NCBI RefSeq assembly: GCF_022758885.1
Contig: NZ_JALEBH010000001.1
Span: 3,255,501-3,319,500, forward strand
Source of the DNA: Sphingobium sp. BYY-5
GTDB taxonomy: Bacteria > Pseudomonadota > Alphaproteobacteria > Sphingomonadales > Sphingomonadaceae
DNA: 64,000 bases
Direction of reading: 5' to 3'
Part shown: positions 25,853 to 34,866 of the stretch, one piece after another
Position numbering within the stretch: the first letter of the stretch is position 1
Layout: each line of letters begins with the position of its first letter
The notes under the pieces: generated by a model
Database searches by the model: none
Told to the model about the DNA's origin: nothing
What the model saw: only the letters and a program-made list of their open reading frames with translations
Made by a program: the position numbers and the translations under genes

Positions 25853-26990
25853 CGCCGCTCTCGAAACCAACGACGCTCCCGATGCGACGCAGGAGGAGCG
25901 CCAGTCCGCGCGCAAGACATGGCTGATCCGCCTGGCGCTGGCGGTCATCGTCATCGGCGTCATCTGGGCGGCCTGGTATCTGCTGGTGGGGCGCACCCAT
26001 GTCAGCACCGACAATGCCTATGTGAATGCGGAAATGGCACAGGTGACGCCGCTCGTTTCGGCGCAGGCGATCGAAGTGCTCGTCAGCGACACCCAGGCGG
26101 TGAAGAAGGGCGACATCCTGGTCAAGCTGGACCCGACCAATGCGCAGATCGCCGTGGCGCAGGCGGAGGCCGACCTGGCCGAAGCGCGCCGCCGTTTCCG
26201 CCAGACCGTCGCCACCAGCGGATCGCTGACCGCGCAGGTCGACGCACGCGGGGCGGACATCGTCCAGTCGCGCGCGCAGCTCGCCACGGCGCAGGCGAAT
26301 TTCGACAAGGCGCGGATCGACCTGCAGCGGCGCGAGGCGCTGGTCGGCGATGGCGCGGTGTCGGGCGATGAAGTGACGATAGCGCGCAACGGCTATGCCG
26401 CCGCCAAGGCCGCGCTCGACCTGGCCCGCGCAGGCGTGAAGACGGCCGAAGCGACGCGCGGCGCGGCGACTGGCCAGTTGGAAGCCAATGACGCGCTCGT
26501 CCGCGGATCGACCATCGACACCGACCCGGCCGTGATGGCCGCGCAGGCGAAACTGGATTCGGCCAAGCTGGACCTGGACCGCAGCATTATCCGCGCGCCG
26601 GTTGATGGCGTTATCACCAAGCGGCAGGTGCAGGTGGGGCAGCGCGTGGCGCAGGGCAGTCCGATCATGACCATCGTCCCGCTGGCGCAACTCTATGTCG
26701 ACGCCAATTTCAAGGAGCGCCAGTTGCGCGACGTGAAGGTGGGGATGCCCGCGAAAGTCACGTCCGACCTTTATGGCGGCGGTGTGGTCTATCATGGCAA
26801 GGTCGTCGGTTTTTCGGGCGGCACCGGATCGTCGCTGTCGCTGATCCCGGCGCAGAACGCGACCGGCAACTGGATCAAGGTGGTGCAGCGCCTGCCGCTG
26901 CGGATCGCACTCGACCCCAAGGAACTGGCCGAACACCCGTTGCGTGTGGGCCTGTCGATGGAAGTCGAGATCGACCTTTCCGGGAAGTGA
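25845..26990 (+). CDS. EmrA-like membrane fusion protein
   Basis: This 381-residue HlyD-family periplasmic adaptor has one N-terminal membrane helix (residues ~27-46), the lipoyl-like half VSAQAIEVLVSDTQAVKKGDILVKLDP, a long alpha-helical hairpin (~95-200) and the second half RAPVDGVITKRQVQVGQRVAQGSP, then a beta-barrel domain. It bridges the NodT channel and the EmrB-type transporter. The ATG at 25845 overlaps the upstream stop by eight bases, so the three genes form one operon. Confidence 0.92.
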   Translation: MADAALETNDAPDATQEERQSARKTWLIRLALAVIVIGVIWAAWYLLVGRTHVSTDNAYVNAEMAQVTPLVSAQAIEVLVSDTQAVKKGDILVKLDPTNAQIAVAQAEADLAEARRRFRQTVATSGSLTAQVDARGADIVQSRAQLATAQANFDKARIDLQRREALVGDGAVSGDEVTIARNGYAAAKAALDLARAGVKTAEATRGAATGQLEANDALVRGSTIDTDPAVMAAQAKLDSAKLDLDRSIIRAPVDGVITKRQVQVGQRVAQGSPIMTIVPLAQLYVDANFKERQLRDVKVGMPAKVTSDLYGGGVVYHGKVVGFSGGTGSSLSLIPAQNATGNWIKVVQRLPLRIALDPKELAEHPLRVGLSMEVEIDLSGK

Positions 26991-27003
26991 GGACGGTCGG
27001 GCG

Positions 27004-28533
27004 ATGAGCGGCGACGACGATATCTTCTCGCGGCTTTCGCCGCGCACCCGGACTCTGGCGGGGCTGGTGCTGGCGCTCAGCAACTTCATGGTGGTGCTCG
27101 ACCTTACCATCGCGAACGTCTCGGTCCCGCACATCGCCGGCAACCTGGGCATCTCGCCCGATCAGGGAACGTGGATCATCACATCCTACGCCGTGGCGGA
27201 GGCGATCTGCGTGCCGCTGACCGGCTGGCTGGCCCAGCGGTTCGGCGTGGTGCGCATGTTCACATGGTCGATGGTCGGTTTCGGCATCTTTTCGCTGCTG
27301 TGCGGCATGTCGATGACCCTGGGGATGATCGTCGCTTGCCGCATCGGCCAGGGCATTTGCGGCGGGCCAATCATGCCCATGTCGCAGACGCTGTTGATGC
27401 GCGTCTTTCCGCCGGAGGCACGCCCCAGGGCGATGGGCCTGTGGGCGATGACGACCCTGCTGGGGCCGGCCATGGGGCCGATCATCGGCGGCTATATCAG
27501 CGACAATTGGAGCTGGCACTGGATCTTCTTCATCAACCTGCCGATCGCGGTGCTGTGCGTGTTCGCGGCGCAGGCGCTGCTGCGGCCGGTGGAGACGGAC
27601 ACCGCCAAGATACCGATCGACAGGGTCGGCCTGGTGCTGCTGGTCTTCTGGATCGGCTGTCTGCAGGTCATGCTGGACATTGGCCGCGACCATGACTGGT
27701 TCAGCGATCCGATGATCGTCGCGCTGGCCATTCTGGCGGCGATCGGTTTCGTGGTGTTCATCATCTGGGAACTCACCGAAGAACATCCGGTCGTCGATTT
27801 GCGGGTGTTCCGGCATATCGGCTTTTCGTCCGGCGTCTTTTCGCTGGCGCTATGTTTCGGCGCCTATTTCTCCGGCATCGTCGTCATTCCCCAATGGTTG
27901 CAGATGACCCAGGGCTATACCGCCACCTGGGCGGGTATCGTGACGGCCTTCACCGCCATGGCGGCACTGATGTCGGCGCCCTTCGCCGCGCGCTTCATGG
28001 GCAAGGTCGATCCGCGGATCATGATTTCCGGCGCGGTCTTCTGGCTGGGCCTGATGACCCTGTGGCGGGCGCACTGGACCAGCGGCATCGATTTCTGGAC
28101 CATGGCCGCGCCGCAATTCATCCAGGGCTTCGCCATGCCCTTCTTCATGATTCCGCTCACGACGCTGACCCTGGGGTCGGTGCTGCCGAGCGAGACCGCT
28201 TCCGCCGCGGGGCTGCAGAATTTCCTGCGCACCATGGCGATCGCCATCTCGACATCGCTGGTGCTGACCGGATGGGGGGATGCGCAGCGTGTGTCGCGTA
28301 ACGAGCTGGCGGGCGTGTTGCAGCCGGCCGACGCGCAGGCGCAGCTGAGCAGCCTGGGCTTTTCGACCGAGCAGATTCGGCAGACCATCTCCAACATCGT
28401 CGAGCAGGAGGCGATCGTCATCGCGGTCGATCATGTCTTCTTCATATCGGCCCTGGTGCTGTTCGCCGCCGCCGTGATCGTCTGGCTGGCGCCGCGCCCG
28501 AGCGGGGCGGTCGATACGTCGGCAGCGCACTGA
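27004..28533 (+). CDS. EmrB/QacA-type MFS efflux transporter (DHA2)
   Basis: This 509-residue DHA2-family drug/H+ antiporter has 14 predicted membrane helices: the family motif LDLTIANVSVPHIAG (motif D1) in helix 1, SYAVAEAICVPLTGWLAQRFG (motif A region), RIGQGICGGPIMPMSQTLL (motif B) and GPAMGPIIGGYI (motif C). With the NodT and EmrA genes it makes a three-part pump through both membranes, most likely for hydrophobic drugs or uncouplers, as inferred from the family. Its stop is 3 bp from the convergent ABC-F gene, with no room for a separate terminator. Confidence 0.93.
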   Translation: MSGDDDIFSRLSPRTRTLAGLVLALSNFMVVLDLTIANVSVPHIAGNLGISPDQGTWIITSYAVAEAICVPLTGWLAQRFGVVRMFTWSMVGFGIFSLLCGMSMTLGMIVACRIGQGICGGPIMPMSQTLLMRVFPPEARPRAMGLWAMTTLLGPAMGPIIGGYISDNWSWHWIFFINLPIAVLCVFAAQALLRPVETDTAKIPIDRVGLVLLVFWIGCLQVMLDIGRDHDWFSDPMIVALAILAAIGFVVFIIWELTEEHPVVDLRVFRHIGFSSGVFSLALCFGAYFSGIVVIPQWLQMTQGYTATWAGIVTAFTAMAALMSAPFAARFMGKVDPRIMISGAVFWLGLMTLWRAHWTSGIDFWTMAAPQFIQGFAMPFFMIPLTTLTLGSVLPSETASAAGLQNFLRTMAIAISTSLVLTGWGDAQRVSRNELAGVLQPADAQAQLSSLGFSTEQIRQTISNIVEQEAIVIAVDHVFFISALVLFAAAVIVWLAPRPSGAVDTSAAH

Positions 28534-28536
28534 GCG

Positions 28537-30126
28537 TCAGGATGCGGGGAGTGCGATCCGGCGGGTGATGCCGATCGCATCGAGGAAGGCCGGGTCATGG
28601 CTGACCACCAGTAGCGCGCCGTCATAGGCGGCAAGTCCCTGTTCGATCGCGGCGATCGAATCGAGGTCGAGATGGTTGGTCGGCTCGTCCAGCAGCAGAA
28701 GCGGCGGCAGCGTCGTTCCGCCCAGCACGCAGGCCAGGGCTGCGCGCAGCTTCTGTCCACCGCTCAGCGTCTCCACCCGTTGTAGCGCCAGATCGGCGCG
28801 GAATCGGAAGCGCGCGAGCGCGGCATGAACGGCGTTGCGGGTCGCGCCGGGATGCAGCCGGGCGAAATTGTCGGCGATGGTGGCGTGGGGATCGAGCAGG
28901 CCGGCATTTTGATCGAGCAGCGCCAGTGCGGCCGGGCGATGGATGTGACCGGATAGCGGTGTGATGTACCCCGCGATTAGATGGAGCAGGGTCGATTTGC
29001 CCGCGCCATTGGGACCAGTGATGGCGATCCGCTCCGGCCCGGCGATACGGAGGTTGAGGTTACGCAGCGGCGGGTCGGCGGGGTCATGCCCTGCGGTCAC
29101 ATCTTCCAGCGCCAGCAGGATGCGGCCCGGCGGCACCTGCGCGGAGGGGAGGGTGACGGTGAGCGGAGCGAGGATTTCGATCTGCCCGCGCGCGTTGGCG
29201 ATGGCTGCCTGCGCTTCCGCACGCTGGCGATCGGCGCGACGAGCGGCGTCACCGCCGGAGCGTTCGGCCAGGTCCTTTCGCTTGCCGATCAGGATGCGGG
29301 GCATGTCGCCCTTGGCCGCCTGACGTGCGCCCGCGCCGTCGCGGCGCTGCTTGCGCTCGGTGGTGAGCTGAGTTTTGCGGACGAGATCCGACGCCTGACG
29401 TTCGGCATTGTCGAGCGCGTGTCGGGCGGCGGCCAGTTCCACATTCTTGCGCGTTCGGTAGGCCGACCAGTTGCCGCCATAGCGGGCGATGCCAAGGCTG
29501 GTCAGTTCGGCGATGGCGTCCATGGTCTCCAGCAGCATGCGATCATGGCTGACGACGATCGCGCCGCCCCGCCAGCGTTGCAGCAGGGCGATCAGAGCCT
29601 CGCGTCCCCCGGCGTCGAGATGATTGGTCGGCTCGTCCAGCAGCAGCCAGTCAGGCCGGACGAAAATCGCCGCCGCCAGTGCGGCGCGGGTGCGCTGGCC
29701 GCCGGAGAGATAGGCCAGCGACGTGGCGGGATCGACGCACAGGCCCACCTCTGCCAGCGCATCGGTAAGGCGGGCGGGCAGGGTCCAGTCGCAATCCTCC
29801 AACTCCTCCATCGTGGCGACGCCCGCCTCCGCCTTGTCGAGCAGGGCGAGGGCGGCGCGGGCATCGAACAGGTCGGCGATGCTCTGGCCGGGATCAGGCT
29901 CCAGCGTCTGGCGCAGGGTGGCGATGTTGCCGTCGACGCGGACTTCGCCGGTCGCTGGCTGGCGCTCGCCCGCGATCAGCGCGAGCAGGGTCGATTTGCC
30001 GACACCATTGCGGCCGATCAGGCCGATGTGTTCGGGAAGGAAGCGGAAATCGAGGCCGGAAAGAACGGGCGTCCCGTCAGGCGCGGACCAGCCGAGGTTC
30101 GAAAGGGTGATGGCAGGCATGGACAA
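28537..30126 (-). CDS. ABC-F family ATPase (duplicated ATP-binding cassettes)
   Basis: This soluble protein of 529 residues has two ATP-binding cassettes and no membrane part, the ABC-F pattern. Cassette 1 has Walker A GRNGVGKST and signature LSGGQRTRAAL; cassette 2 has Walker A GPNGAGKST and signature LSGGQKLRAAL; both have LLLDEPTNHLD. The central linker (residues ~230-290) is basic and helical. ABC-F proteins act on ribosomes as translation factors or antibiotic-protection proteins; which type cannot be decided. Starts at 30126 or 30120 are both possible. The 196-bp region upstream (30127-30322) has no clear gene. Confidence 0.9.
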   Translation of the reverse strand: MSMPAITLSNLGWSAPDGTPVLSGLDFRFLPEHIGLIGRNGVGKSTLLALIAGERQPATGEVRVDGNIATLRQTLEPDPGQSIADLFDARAALALLDKAEAGVATMEELEDCDWTLPARLTDALAEVGLCVDPATSLAYLSGGQRTRAALAAAIFVRPDWLLLDEPTNHLDAGGREALIALLQRWRGGAIVVSHDRMLLETMDAIAELTSLGIARYGGNWSAYRTRKNVELAAARHALDNAERQASDLVRKTQLTTERKQRRDGAGARQAAKGDMPRILIGKRKDLAERSGGDAARRADRQRAEAQAAIANARGQIEILAPLTVTLPSAQVPPGRILLALEDVTAGHDPADPPLRNLNLRIAGPERIAITGPNGAGKSTLLHLIAGYITPLSGHIHRPAALALLDQNAGLLDPHATIADNFARLHPGATRNAVHAALARFRFRADLALQRVETLSGGQKLRAALACVLGGTTLPPLLLLDEPTNHLDLDSIAAIEQGLAAYDGALLVVSHDPAFLDAIGITRRIALPAS

Positions 30127-30322
30127 TAACTTTCCTGAAAGCAGAGCGAGCGGGCTGAGCGTTCAGGGTGATGTCTATGACGGCGATCCTTTCGAAATGG
30201 GTGAGGCGCCGATGTAGAGAAGCGCGCGCAGGGTGGCAAGCCGTCTGGGATATGTGGGGGAGCGGCGGAACGGAGTGGATGGGGAACAGAAAGCCCTTGC
30301 CAACCCTGAATATCGATCGGTG

Positions 30323-31865
30323 CTAGTCGAGCCTGCTCGTTTCAAGCGCGGTCAGCGCCTGCGCGGACTTGCCATGGCCGAGGGCGGCGGCCTGCTGCAT
30401 CAAGGCAAGGGCTTGCCGCCGGTCGGCCGCGCCGCCTTCGCCGCGGATCATCATGGCGGCGAGATTGAACATGCCGTCCGGGTCGGATCGGTTTGCCCCT
30501 TCCTGAAACCAGCGCCGGGCCATGGTCGGGTCTTTGGGCAGGATCGCGCCTTCGTAGAAATAGGTGCCCATCGCCACCATGGCGGCCGGATCGTCGAGCA
30601 GCGCGGCGGACTTGTAGAAGCCGATCGCAAGCTGTTGATCGGCCGTCACGCCGTCGCCCAGGTCATAGGCACGGCCCAGCGCATACAGGGCGCCGGGATG
30701 TTCGTGCCTGGCCGCCGCCTGGAACCAGGCCAGTGCGCGTTTCTTGTCGGCGCGAACGCCTGCGGCGCCGTCGAACAGGAGCTGGCCGAGCGCGAATTGC
30801 GCAGATGCCAGGTCGAGCGTTGCGGCTTGCTTGTAGCACGCCATGGCTTTCTTCACGTCGCGCGCACCACCAATGCCGTCGCGATAGAGATCGCCCAGCC
30901 GCTTGGCAGCGGGGATATGGCCGACATCGCGCGCACGTTCGAACCATCGGCGGGCCGCCGCCTCATCCCTGGGGATATCGCGGAAACCCGTCAGATAGAG
31001 ATTGCCCAGGATGACCGCAGCCTCGTTCCGGCTGGTCCGGGATGAACATCGGCGTGTCCCGGGTCGGGTTGAAAGATGCCGTCGCGGCCTTTTTGAGCCA
31101 TGTCACGGCTTCGGCCGGCTCGGATTGCTCCTTCAATCCCTGCAGATAGATTTTACCGATGAAGAGCGCGGCTTCATCGCCCCCTTCATTCCATTGCAGC
31201 TTGTGTGCGGCCTGTCTGAACCAGTCGAGCGCTTCGCGATAGCGCCCCTGGTCGAACAGGGCGAAGGCCATGGGCAAGCTTTCGTCCCGCACGGCGATTT
31301 CGCTCCGTCCGCCGCCTGGCGGTGGCGTCGGCCCGGTCATGACCGAACCCGCTGCGGCCCGCCCAGCCATGCTGCTAATTCGATCCAGGCCCATATTGTC
31401 CGCGCGGCCACCCCGCGTATAATTGCTGCGACAGGCCAGGATCGCCGCGTCCAGGCTGCTCCCGCCCGCATCAGGGGCGAGGTTGACGACAAGCCGACGG
31501 ACGCCGAACCGGGTCTTTGGCAGCGTCGGCAGGGCCGATCCTTCGGTGACGGCAGGTGGCGCATTATAATCGGGATTGCGGGGGAAGCGCGTCGACAGAT
31601 AGGCGGTGGGGAGCAGCAGGTCGTTTCCGCCCACAGCGCCGTACAGGGCGGCGAAATGGGGATCGCGCATGAGCCTTTCGCAGGTCGCCCAGCGCGGCGC
31701 CTCCGCCATGGGTGCGCCCGTCACCAGCAGATCGCTTCGCTTTTCGGCCGGGATGTTGGCGGGTGGCCGGGCAAGTGCTGACGTCGCGCCTGCGCCCAGA
31801 CCCAGCGCGACCAGCAGGCCGCCGCTTATGATGTCGATAAAGAGGCTGGCCTTACTGCACTTCAT
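30323..31865 (-). pseudogene. Frameshifted Sel1-repeat (tetratricopeptide-like) secreted protein
   Basis: Two leftward frames form one broken gene. Part one (31865 down to ~31020) has a signal peptide (residues ~12-32) and reads to about residue 281, ending in a Sel1 repeat. The frame then reads a nonsense tail to a stop at 30963. One base further on, another frame continues with the missing Sel1 repeats (AAVILGNLYLTGFRDIPRD, AAKRLGDLYRDGIGG and others) to 30323. The joint protein would be ~512 residues. The shift zone (31015-31040) has no homopolymer. Either a true pseudogene or an assembly error. Confidence 0.8.
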
Positions 31866-31979
31866 CCTTGCCTCTCCCGACGATATTCTGCGGTCGTCCG
31901 AACAAAGGCAAGTTTAGCATGATGGCGGTAGGAGGCAACTTGGCGTTAAGGCGGCGATATTCCATCGCCGCCCGCTATT

Positions 31980-33014
31980 TCAATTCTTGCCCGGAGCGGC
32001 CGGGTTGATGAGCGCCGCGTTGGCCGGGAGGCCGGTGCCGCCCATGTCGAGCCGCCTGGCCTGTTCCCTGGAGATGCGGGCCGGGTCGTCGCGCTCCTTG
32101 ATCGCGGCCCTGCTGTCCTCGTCCAGTCCCGCCTCGTCGTCGGACGCATCGCTGCCGTTGGTCCAGCCCAGGATGATCGACATGCGCCGGTTGCGCGGAT
32201 CATAGGCGTCATCCTTCACGAAAGGCTCGCGGTCGGCGATGCCCTCGATCCGGGCGAAGCGCTCGTTGCCGACATCGGCGTCCGCCAAAGCCTGGCGCGT
32301 CGCTTCGGCACGGGCGGAGGAGAGGCGCCAATTGTTCATCGTCCGGCCTGCCGCATAAGGCAGGGCGTCGGTATGGCCGCGCACGATCAGCGGGTTGGGC
32401 ATGGTCTGCAACACGGTGGCCACTTCGCGCACCAGCGCGCGCGCCTGTGGCAGGAGCCGGTCGGTGCCCATGGCGAACATTGCGAAATCCGCCTCGTCGA
32501 TCAGGTCGATGCGCAGCCCTTCGCGCGTCTCGGTGAAGCGCACATTCCTGCGCAGCTTCGCCATGCCGTTGCGCATCATGCGCGCTTCCAGTTCCTTCTT
32601 GATCGCCTCGAACTTCTTCCGGTCGGCCGCGCGCATCGCCTTGCCGCCCTGTTCCCTGGTTCCGGAAGCGTCGCGCGGAATGGTGATGCTGAGGTTCCCC
32701 TGTCCGCCGGTGGTCGGGTAATTTTCCTTGCCCATGATGGAATCGCCGCCCAGCAGGCCGGTCGATCCGGCCGACGCCATCTTCAGTTCGACCAGGGTCG
32801 GGGTGAAATAGTCGGCCAGCGCCTTGCGCTGTTTTTCGGTGGTCGCGCCCAGCAGCCACATCAGCAGGAAGAAGGCCATCATCGCCGTCACGAAGTCGGC
32901 ATAGGCGACCTTCCAGGCGCCGCCATGATGGCCGCCATGTGCTTCGACGATGATCTTCTTGACGATGATCGGCCGGGGTTCCGGCTCGTTCGCGCCGCGT
33001 TTCTTGTCGGCCAT
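31980..33014 (-). CDS. motB: Flagellar motor stator protein MotB
   Basis: MotB forms the H+-conducting stator with MotA and anchors it to peptidoglycan. The 344-residue protein has one N-terminal membrane helix with the proton-binding Asp in AWKVAYADFVTAMMAFFLLMW, a linker (~60-165) and an OmpA domain with IVRGHTDALPY and NNWRLSSARAEATRQAL. Length is typical. It follows motA after 3 bp and is last in the leftward flagellar run, so it shares motA's transcript. No sigma-54 site was found in front of motA. Confidence 0.94.
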   Translation of the reverse strand: MADKKRGANEPEPRPIIVKKIIVEAHGGHHGGAWKVAYADFVTAMMAFFLLMWLLGATTEKQRKALADYFTPTLVELKMASAGSTGLLGGDSIMGKENYPTTGGQGNLSITIPRDASGTREQGGKAMRAADRKKFEAIKKELEARMMRNGMAKLRRNVRFTETREGLRIDLIDEADFAMFAMGTDRLLPQARALVREVATVLQTMPNPLIVRGHTDALPYAAGRTMNNWRLSSARAEATRQALADADVGNERFARIEGIADREPFVKDDAYDPRNRRMSIILGWTNGSDASDDEAGLDEDSRAAIKERDDPARISREQARRLDMGGTGLPANAALINPAAPGKN

Positions 33015-33017
33015 GGC

Positions 33018-33881
33018 TTATTTGCCCCGCATACCGTCGAACACTTCGGCGAAGGCCGGCTGGTTCGCGTGGGTCAGGCTGGACCGTGCAGCCTCGATCA
33101 CCAGGGGCTGGGGATGGCCGTGCAGCGAGGCGATGATGATCTGCTTGACGACATGATAGATGGCGCCGTCGGCCTCGATCACCGCGCGGCAGCGGTTGGC
33201 GAAGGGGTTGACCATGCCATAGGCGAGCAGCACGCCCAGGAAGGTGCCGACCAGCGCCGATCCGATCATTGCGCCCAGGATCGCCGGGGGCTGGTCGATC
33301 GCGCCCATGGTCTTCACCACGCCCAGCACCGCCGCGACGATGCCCAGCGCGGGCAGGGCGTCGGCCAGGCCCTGGAGATTGTTGGCGGGCTTCAGCGCTT
33401 CGTGATGATGGGTCTTGAGCGCATTATCCATCACCTCCTCGACCGCGTGCGGATCGAGCGTGCCGGACGATATCACCACCAGGCGCAGCGTGTCGCTTAT
33501 CAGGTGGATCAGCGTCTTGTCCTTCATCAGCTTGGGATATTCGCTGAAGATGGTCGAACTGGCCGGGTCTTCGATATGGGGTTCGAGCGCCACCGGCCCT
33601 TCGACGCGCAGCGTCTTCATCAGCTTGCTGACCAGGAAGATGCAGTCGAGGAAATCCTGCTTCTTATATTGCGGCCCCTTGAACACCTTGCCCAGCCCGC
33701 CGCCCAGCGCCTTCAGGTCCGCGCCGCTATTGCCGATAATCAGCGCGCCGATGGCCGCGCCGCCGATGATAATCATTTCATGCGGCAGGGCGTGCAGCAC
33801 CGGGCCGATATCGCCGCCGGTGAAGATGAAGCCGCCGAACACCATGCCCAGAAGCACGACAAGGCCGATGATTGCGAACAT
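33018..33881 (-). CDS. motA: Flagellar motor stator protein MotA
   Basis: This 287-residue protein has four membrane helices (two near the N-terminus, two near ~165-225) and a large cytoplasmic loop carrying conserved charged residues (for example the YPKLMKD segment after ~110) that touch FliG. The pore helices contain ALPALGIVAAVLGVVKTMGAI and ALVGTFLGVLLAYGMVNPFANRC, as in MotA. It is the stator partner of MotB just downstream. A possible but weak sigma-28-like site exists upstream (around 33950-33985) and is not counted. Confidence 0.94.
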   Translation of the reverse strand: MFAIIGLVVLLGMVFGGFIFTGGDIGPVLHALPHEMIIIGGAAIGALIIGNSGADLKALGGGLGKVFKGPQYKKQDFLDCIFLVSKLMKTLRVEGPVALEPHIEDPASSTIFSEYPKLMKDKTLIHLISDTLRLVVISSGTLDPHAVEEVMDNALKTHHHEALKPANNLQGLADALPALGIVAAVLGVVKTMGAIDQPPAILGAMIGSALVGTFLGVLLAYGMVNPFANRCRAVIEADGAIYHVVKQIIIASLHGHPQPLVIEAARSSLTHANQPAFAEVFDGMRGK

Positions 33882-34003
33882 GAAAATCCCCGAATTGCGC
33901 CTGGAGGCGATGGCTCCGTCGGCGTCTTGAAAGCGCCAGTCCGTTTCTGGTTAATACGGATTGGTTAGCATTCGCTTTAGGACGGGGCCGCCCTTTTTCC
34001 GTC

Positions 34004-34849
34004 TTACTTGATGAGGTCGAACAGAGTCTGCTGGTTGATGCGGGCGAAGGCCGATTGCGCGGCTTCAAGCTGGAGCAATTGTGCCTTCACATTGGCGATC
34101 ACTTCCTGAAGGTCGGTCGATTCCAGATCGGCGCGGCGTTCGCTCAGGTTCAGATCGACATTGGTCAACCGCTCGCCAATGGTTTCCAGCCGTTCGCCGC
34201 GCACGCCCTGCTTGGCCTGCTGCACGGTGATATGGCTCTGCGCTGCCTTGACCCCGGTGAGCGAGGAAGCGATGTCGCTGTCCACGCCGCTTTCGATCGC
34301 GGCGATGCTCTGGGCCAATATGGCGTCGATCGACATGGGCGCGCCGTCGACGTCGATACCTTCCGACACCTCTTGTCTCGTGCCCACGACCGCCAGGTTC
34401 AGACCGCGGCCGACCGGTACAAGCACGCTTTGTCCGTCGTCGAACACCGGCGCGCCCTGATAATCCTTCTGGTTCAGCAGTTCGTTGACCGTGGTCTGGA
34501 TCGTCTTCATCTGCTCCACGATGGCGGCGCGGCCGGCGTCGTTCAGCGATCCGTTGCGGGCCGATGTCACCAGTTCCTGGGCATGGGTCAGCAGATTGTT
34601 GATTTCCGACAGATTATTCTCGGCCGTGGTGGCGCGGGTGCTGCCATGGCTGACATTGGCCTGCCAGGCTGCCTGTTGCGCCTGGGCGCGACCGACATCC
34701 GATAGCTGCACCCAGGCGAGCGCATCATCGGACGGCTTGGTGAGCGTGATGCCGGTCGAGATGGCGGTCTGGCCGGCGATGATGTCCTGCGACAATTTCT
34801 GCTGCCGGCGGATTTCGGCGAGCAGGATCTTGTTGGTGATGCCTACCAT
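34004..34849 (-). CDS. flgL: Hook-filament junction protein FlgL
   Basis: FlgL (HAP3) joins hook and filament with FlgK. The 281-residue protein has flagellin-like terminal helices: the N-terminal TNKILLAEIRRQQKLSQDIIAGQTAISTGITLTKPSDDALAW and the C-terminal LQEVIANVKAQLLQLEAAQSAFARINQQTLFDLI. It is shorter than E. coli FlgL (317) but fits the compact alphaproteobacterial type. It follows flgK by 17 bp and is last in the flgG-to-flgL run. Confidence 0.9.
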   Translation of the reverse strand: MVGITNKILLAEIRRQQKLSQDIIAGQTAISTGITLTKPSDDALAWVQLSDVGRAQAQQAAWQANVSHGSTRATTAENNLSEINNLLTHAQELVTSARNGSLNDAGRAAIVEQMKTIQTTVNELLNQKDYQGAPVFDDGQSVLVPVGRGLNLAVVGTRQEVSEGIDVDGAPMSIDAILAQSIAAIESGVDSDIASSLTGVKAAQSHITVQQAKQGVRGERLETIGERLTNVDLNLSERRADLESTDLQEVIANVKAQLLQLEAAQSAFARINQQTLFDLIK

Positions 34850-34866
34850 GGGTCAGCCCTTTCCGG

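Noticed and set aside
30127..30322. Antibiotic-responsive leader peptide before the ABC-F gene
   Set aside because: No small open frame with stem-loop attenuator could be seen on the same strand; a 32-codon frame exists only on the opposite strand.
32373..33968. 531-codon frame antisense to motAB
   Set aside because: Low-complexity His/Arg/Asp-rich product typical of an antisense shadow.
33950..33985. Sigma-28 promoter upstream of motA
   Set aside because: TAAA is present but the -10 (TCCGTATT) matches GCCGATAA at only three positions.
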